Source of the DNA: Thermoanaerobaculia bacterium
Lineage (GTDB): Bacteria > Bacteroidota > Bacteroidia > Chitinophagales > Saprospiraceae
Reading direction: 5' to 3'
Length of the DNA: 7,051 bases
NCBI GenBank assembly: GCA_023151335.1
Contig: JAKLJF010000151.1
Location: 1-7,051 of the forward strand
This document shows, in pieces, positions 5,760 through 7,051 of this stretch. Below the pieces are notes generated by a model. The model was not told the DNA's origin. It searched no databases and saw only the letters and a list, made by a program, of their open reading frames with translations. Position 1 is the stretch's first letter. Every line of letters begins with the position of its first letter. The position numbers were made by a program, and so were the translations under genes.

Positions 5760-7051
5760 ATGCACCGCACCAAACTCATCGAAGCTCTACGCGCGCTCCA
5801 CACCCGCGAGCGCACCCGCTGGCGGCAGTATGTACATGCCGGTTTTTTCAACAAACACGAAGACTTGCGGCGGTTGGCCGACTACGTGTTGTCGTTTGCG
5901 CCCGCGTTTGCCTCGGAGCACCTCGACAAACGCGTTGTCTGGCAGCATGTGTTCGGGCCGGAGTCACCCTGTCAGGAACTGAAACTCAACAACCTGATCT
6001 CGGACCTGTACGAGTTGCTTCTCGGTTATCTGGCCTACACCGGCTACGAAACCAACCTGCCGGAGCAGCAGTTACTGGCGGCCAATGCCCTGCTCGACCG
6101 CAACCTCAGCGCCCAGGCCGGCCACGTGCTGGAACGCGCCCGCACCTTGCTCGACCGCCAGCCCGCGCAAACCGCGCGCCGGCAGTTCCTGGAAATACGC
6201 TGGTGGGAATCGGCGGAAATACTGGACAGCCGGCAATCGCGCCGTATTGCCGGCCAGCACCTGCTGTGCCAGGCGGAGGCCAACGACCTGGCTTTCGTAC
6301 TGGAAAAATTGCGCCTGGGCGCCGCCATGCTCAACCGGCATGGACTGGCCGTGCTCCAGGCCGAAGAACGCCCGCGCTGGCTGCCGGCCATCCGGCAATG
6401 GTGCGCCGAAGAACCGCTCCTGAGCGAACACCCGGCGGTGCGCGTCTACCTGGCCGCCCTCGAGCTGCTCGAAAACCCGGCGCCAGATCATTTTTCCGCG
6501 CTGAACGCCCTGCTCGACCAGCACCACGCGGTATTCGGGCCGGAAGAACTGGCCGCCCTGTACCAGTATGCCCTGAACTATTGCATCCGCCGCATCAACG
6601 ACGGCCACCCCGAGGCTTACCGCGAAGCCCTCGACCTGTACCGCACCCTGCTCGACCGGAACGTATTGCTCCGCCAGGGGCGGCTCTCGCAGTGGACGTA
6701 TAAAAACATCACCACCGCGGGCCTGCGCAGCGGCGCTTTTGCCTGGACGGAGCAGTTTCTGCACCAATACCGCGACGCGCTTCCACCGGCAGAACAGGAA
6801 AACGCCTTCGCCTATAATATGGCGGCCCTGAATTTTGAAAAGCAAAACTTTCCCGCCACCCTGCTCACCCTGCAAAACGTGGAATTCACCGATTTCACCT
6901 ACCACCTCGGCGCGAAGATCCTGCAACTGAAATGTTACTATCTGCTCGACGAAACAGAGGCGCTCACAGCCCTGCTGGAAGCCACCCGGCAACTGCTCCG
7001 CCGCAACCGCAGCCTCTCCCCTTTCGGCAAAACCGCCAACCTCCATTTTCT
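5760..7051 (+). CDS. Conserved Bacteroidota all-helical protein of unknown function, 3' end missing
   Basis: The frame is open for 430 codons from ATG at 5760 to the right edge with no stop. It has no signal peptide or membrane segment, so it is probably cytoplasmic. The sequence is rich in Leu, Ala, Arg and Glu and reads as consecutive amphipathic helices resembling TPR-like alpha-solenoid repeats. The N-terminus (KLIEALRALHTRERTRWRQY, then FFNKHEDLRRL and LKLNNLISDLYELLLGYL) and the late segment (FTDFTYHLGAKILQLKCYYL, then EALTALLEATRQLLRRN) match a family of roughly 500-residue proteins I recognise across Bacteroidota; it carries no assigned function. On that basis about 70 residues are missing. 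The start is supported by GGGAG 7 bases upstream. It is transcribed away from the secreted-protein cluster, so a shared function is not implied. A long reading frame on the opposite strand (6072-7046) is a GC-driven shadow. Confidence 0.85.
   Translation, partial: MHRTKLIEALRALHTRERTRWRQYVHAGFFNKHEDLRRLADYVLSFAPAFASEHLDKRVVWQHVFGPESPCQELKLNNLISDLYELLLGYLAYTGYETNLPEQQLLAANALLDRNLSAQAGHVLERARTLLDRQPAQTARRQFLEIRWWESAEILDSRQSRRIAGQHLLCQAEANDLAFVLEKLRLGAAMLNRHGLAVLQAEERPRWLPAIRQWCAEEPLLSEHPAVRVYLAALELLENPAPDHFSALNALLDQHHAVFGPEELAALYQYALNYCIRRINDGHPEAYREALDLYRTLLDRNVLLRQGRLSQWTYKNITTAGLRSGAFAWTEQFLHQYRDALPPAEQENAFAYNMAALNFEKQNFPATLLTLQNVEFTDFTYHLGAKILQLKCYYLLDETEALTALLEATRQLLRRNRSLSPFGKTANLHF

Noticed and set aside
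6072..7046. Minus-strand open frame (324 codons) at the right end
   Set aside because: It is antisense to the plus-strand helical-family gene, whose motifs and ribosome binding site support the plus strand. The minus translation (Gln/Gly/Val-rich) shows no family features.
1..7051. Mobile element, CRISPR array, tRNA or rRNA
   Set aside because: No transposase or integrase sequence, no regularly spaced direct repeats, and no tRNA- or rRNA-like stretch was seen on either strand.

Overview
The window comes from a member of the Bacteroidota, most likely the Saprospiria (Lewinella/Haliscomenobacter-like). Three signs point there. Two large secreted proteins end in type A sorting domains of the type IX secretion system (T9SS), which is confined to this phylum. 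One carries the long dockerin-containing module that is typical of Saprospiria. The other two genes also belong to Bacteroidota-specific families. Most coding DNA is GC-rich (about 60%), but an AT-rich stretch runs through the divergent intergenic region and into the 5' third of one large gene.

Layout. Positions 1-5462 hold three genes on the minus strand, transcribed right to left. The first transcribed (2871-5462) is an 863-residue secreted protein: signal peptide, cohesin-like domain, four SprB-type repeats, an extended dockerin-like module, a second cohesin-like domain and a T9SS tail. Four bases later comes a 547-residue secreted protein (1223-2866): HYR/Ig-like N-terminus, dockerin type I module, cohesin-like domain and T9SS tail. 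After 37 bases follows the 5' part of a two-component-regulator propeller (Reg_prop) sensor gene (1-1185), which runs off the left edge. Positions 5463-5759 are an AT-rich divergent intergenic region with a plausible Bacteroidota-type promoter for the minus-strand genes and several small inverted repeats. From 5760 to the right edge, a plus-strand gene encodes a soluble, all-helical protein of a conserved Bacteroidota family with no known function; its 3' end lies outside the window.

How they may work together. The two secreted proteins each combine cohesin-like and dockerin-like modules. They are probably exported through the outer membrane by T9SS and either attached to the surface or released, where they could bind each other, themselves or other dockerin proteins. 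The propeller protein downstream in the same tight cluster would sense something in the periplasm, and may be co-transcribed with them. Co-transcription and function are inference from spacing and domain content. No RNA gene, mobile element, CRISPR array or integration site was seen.
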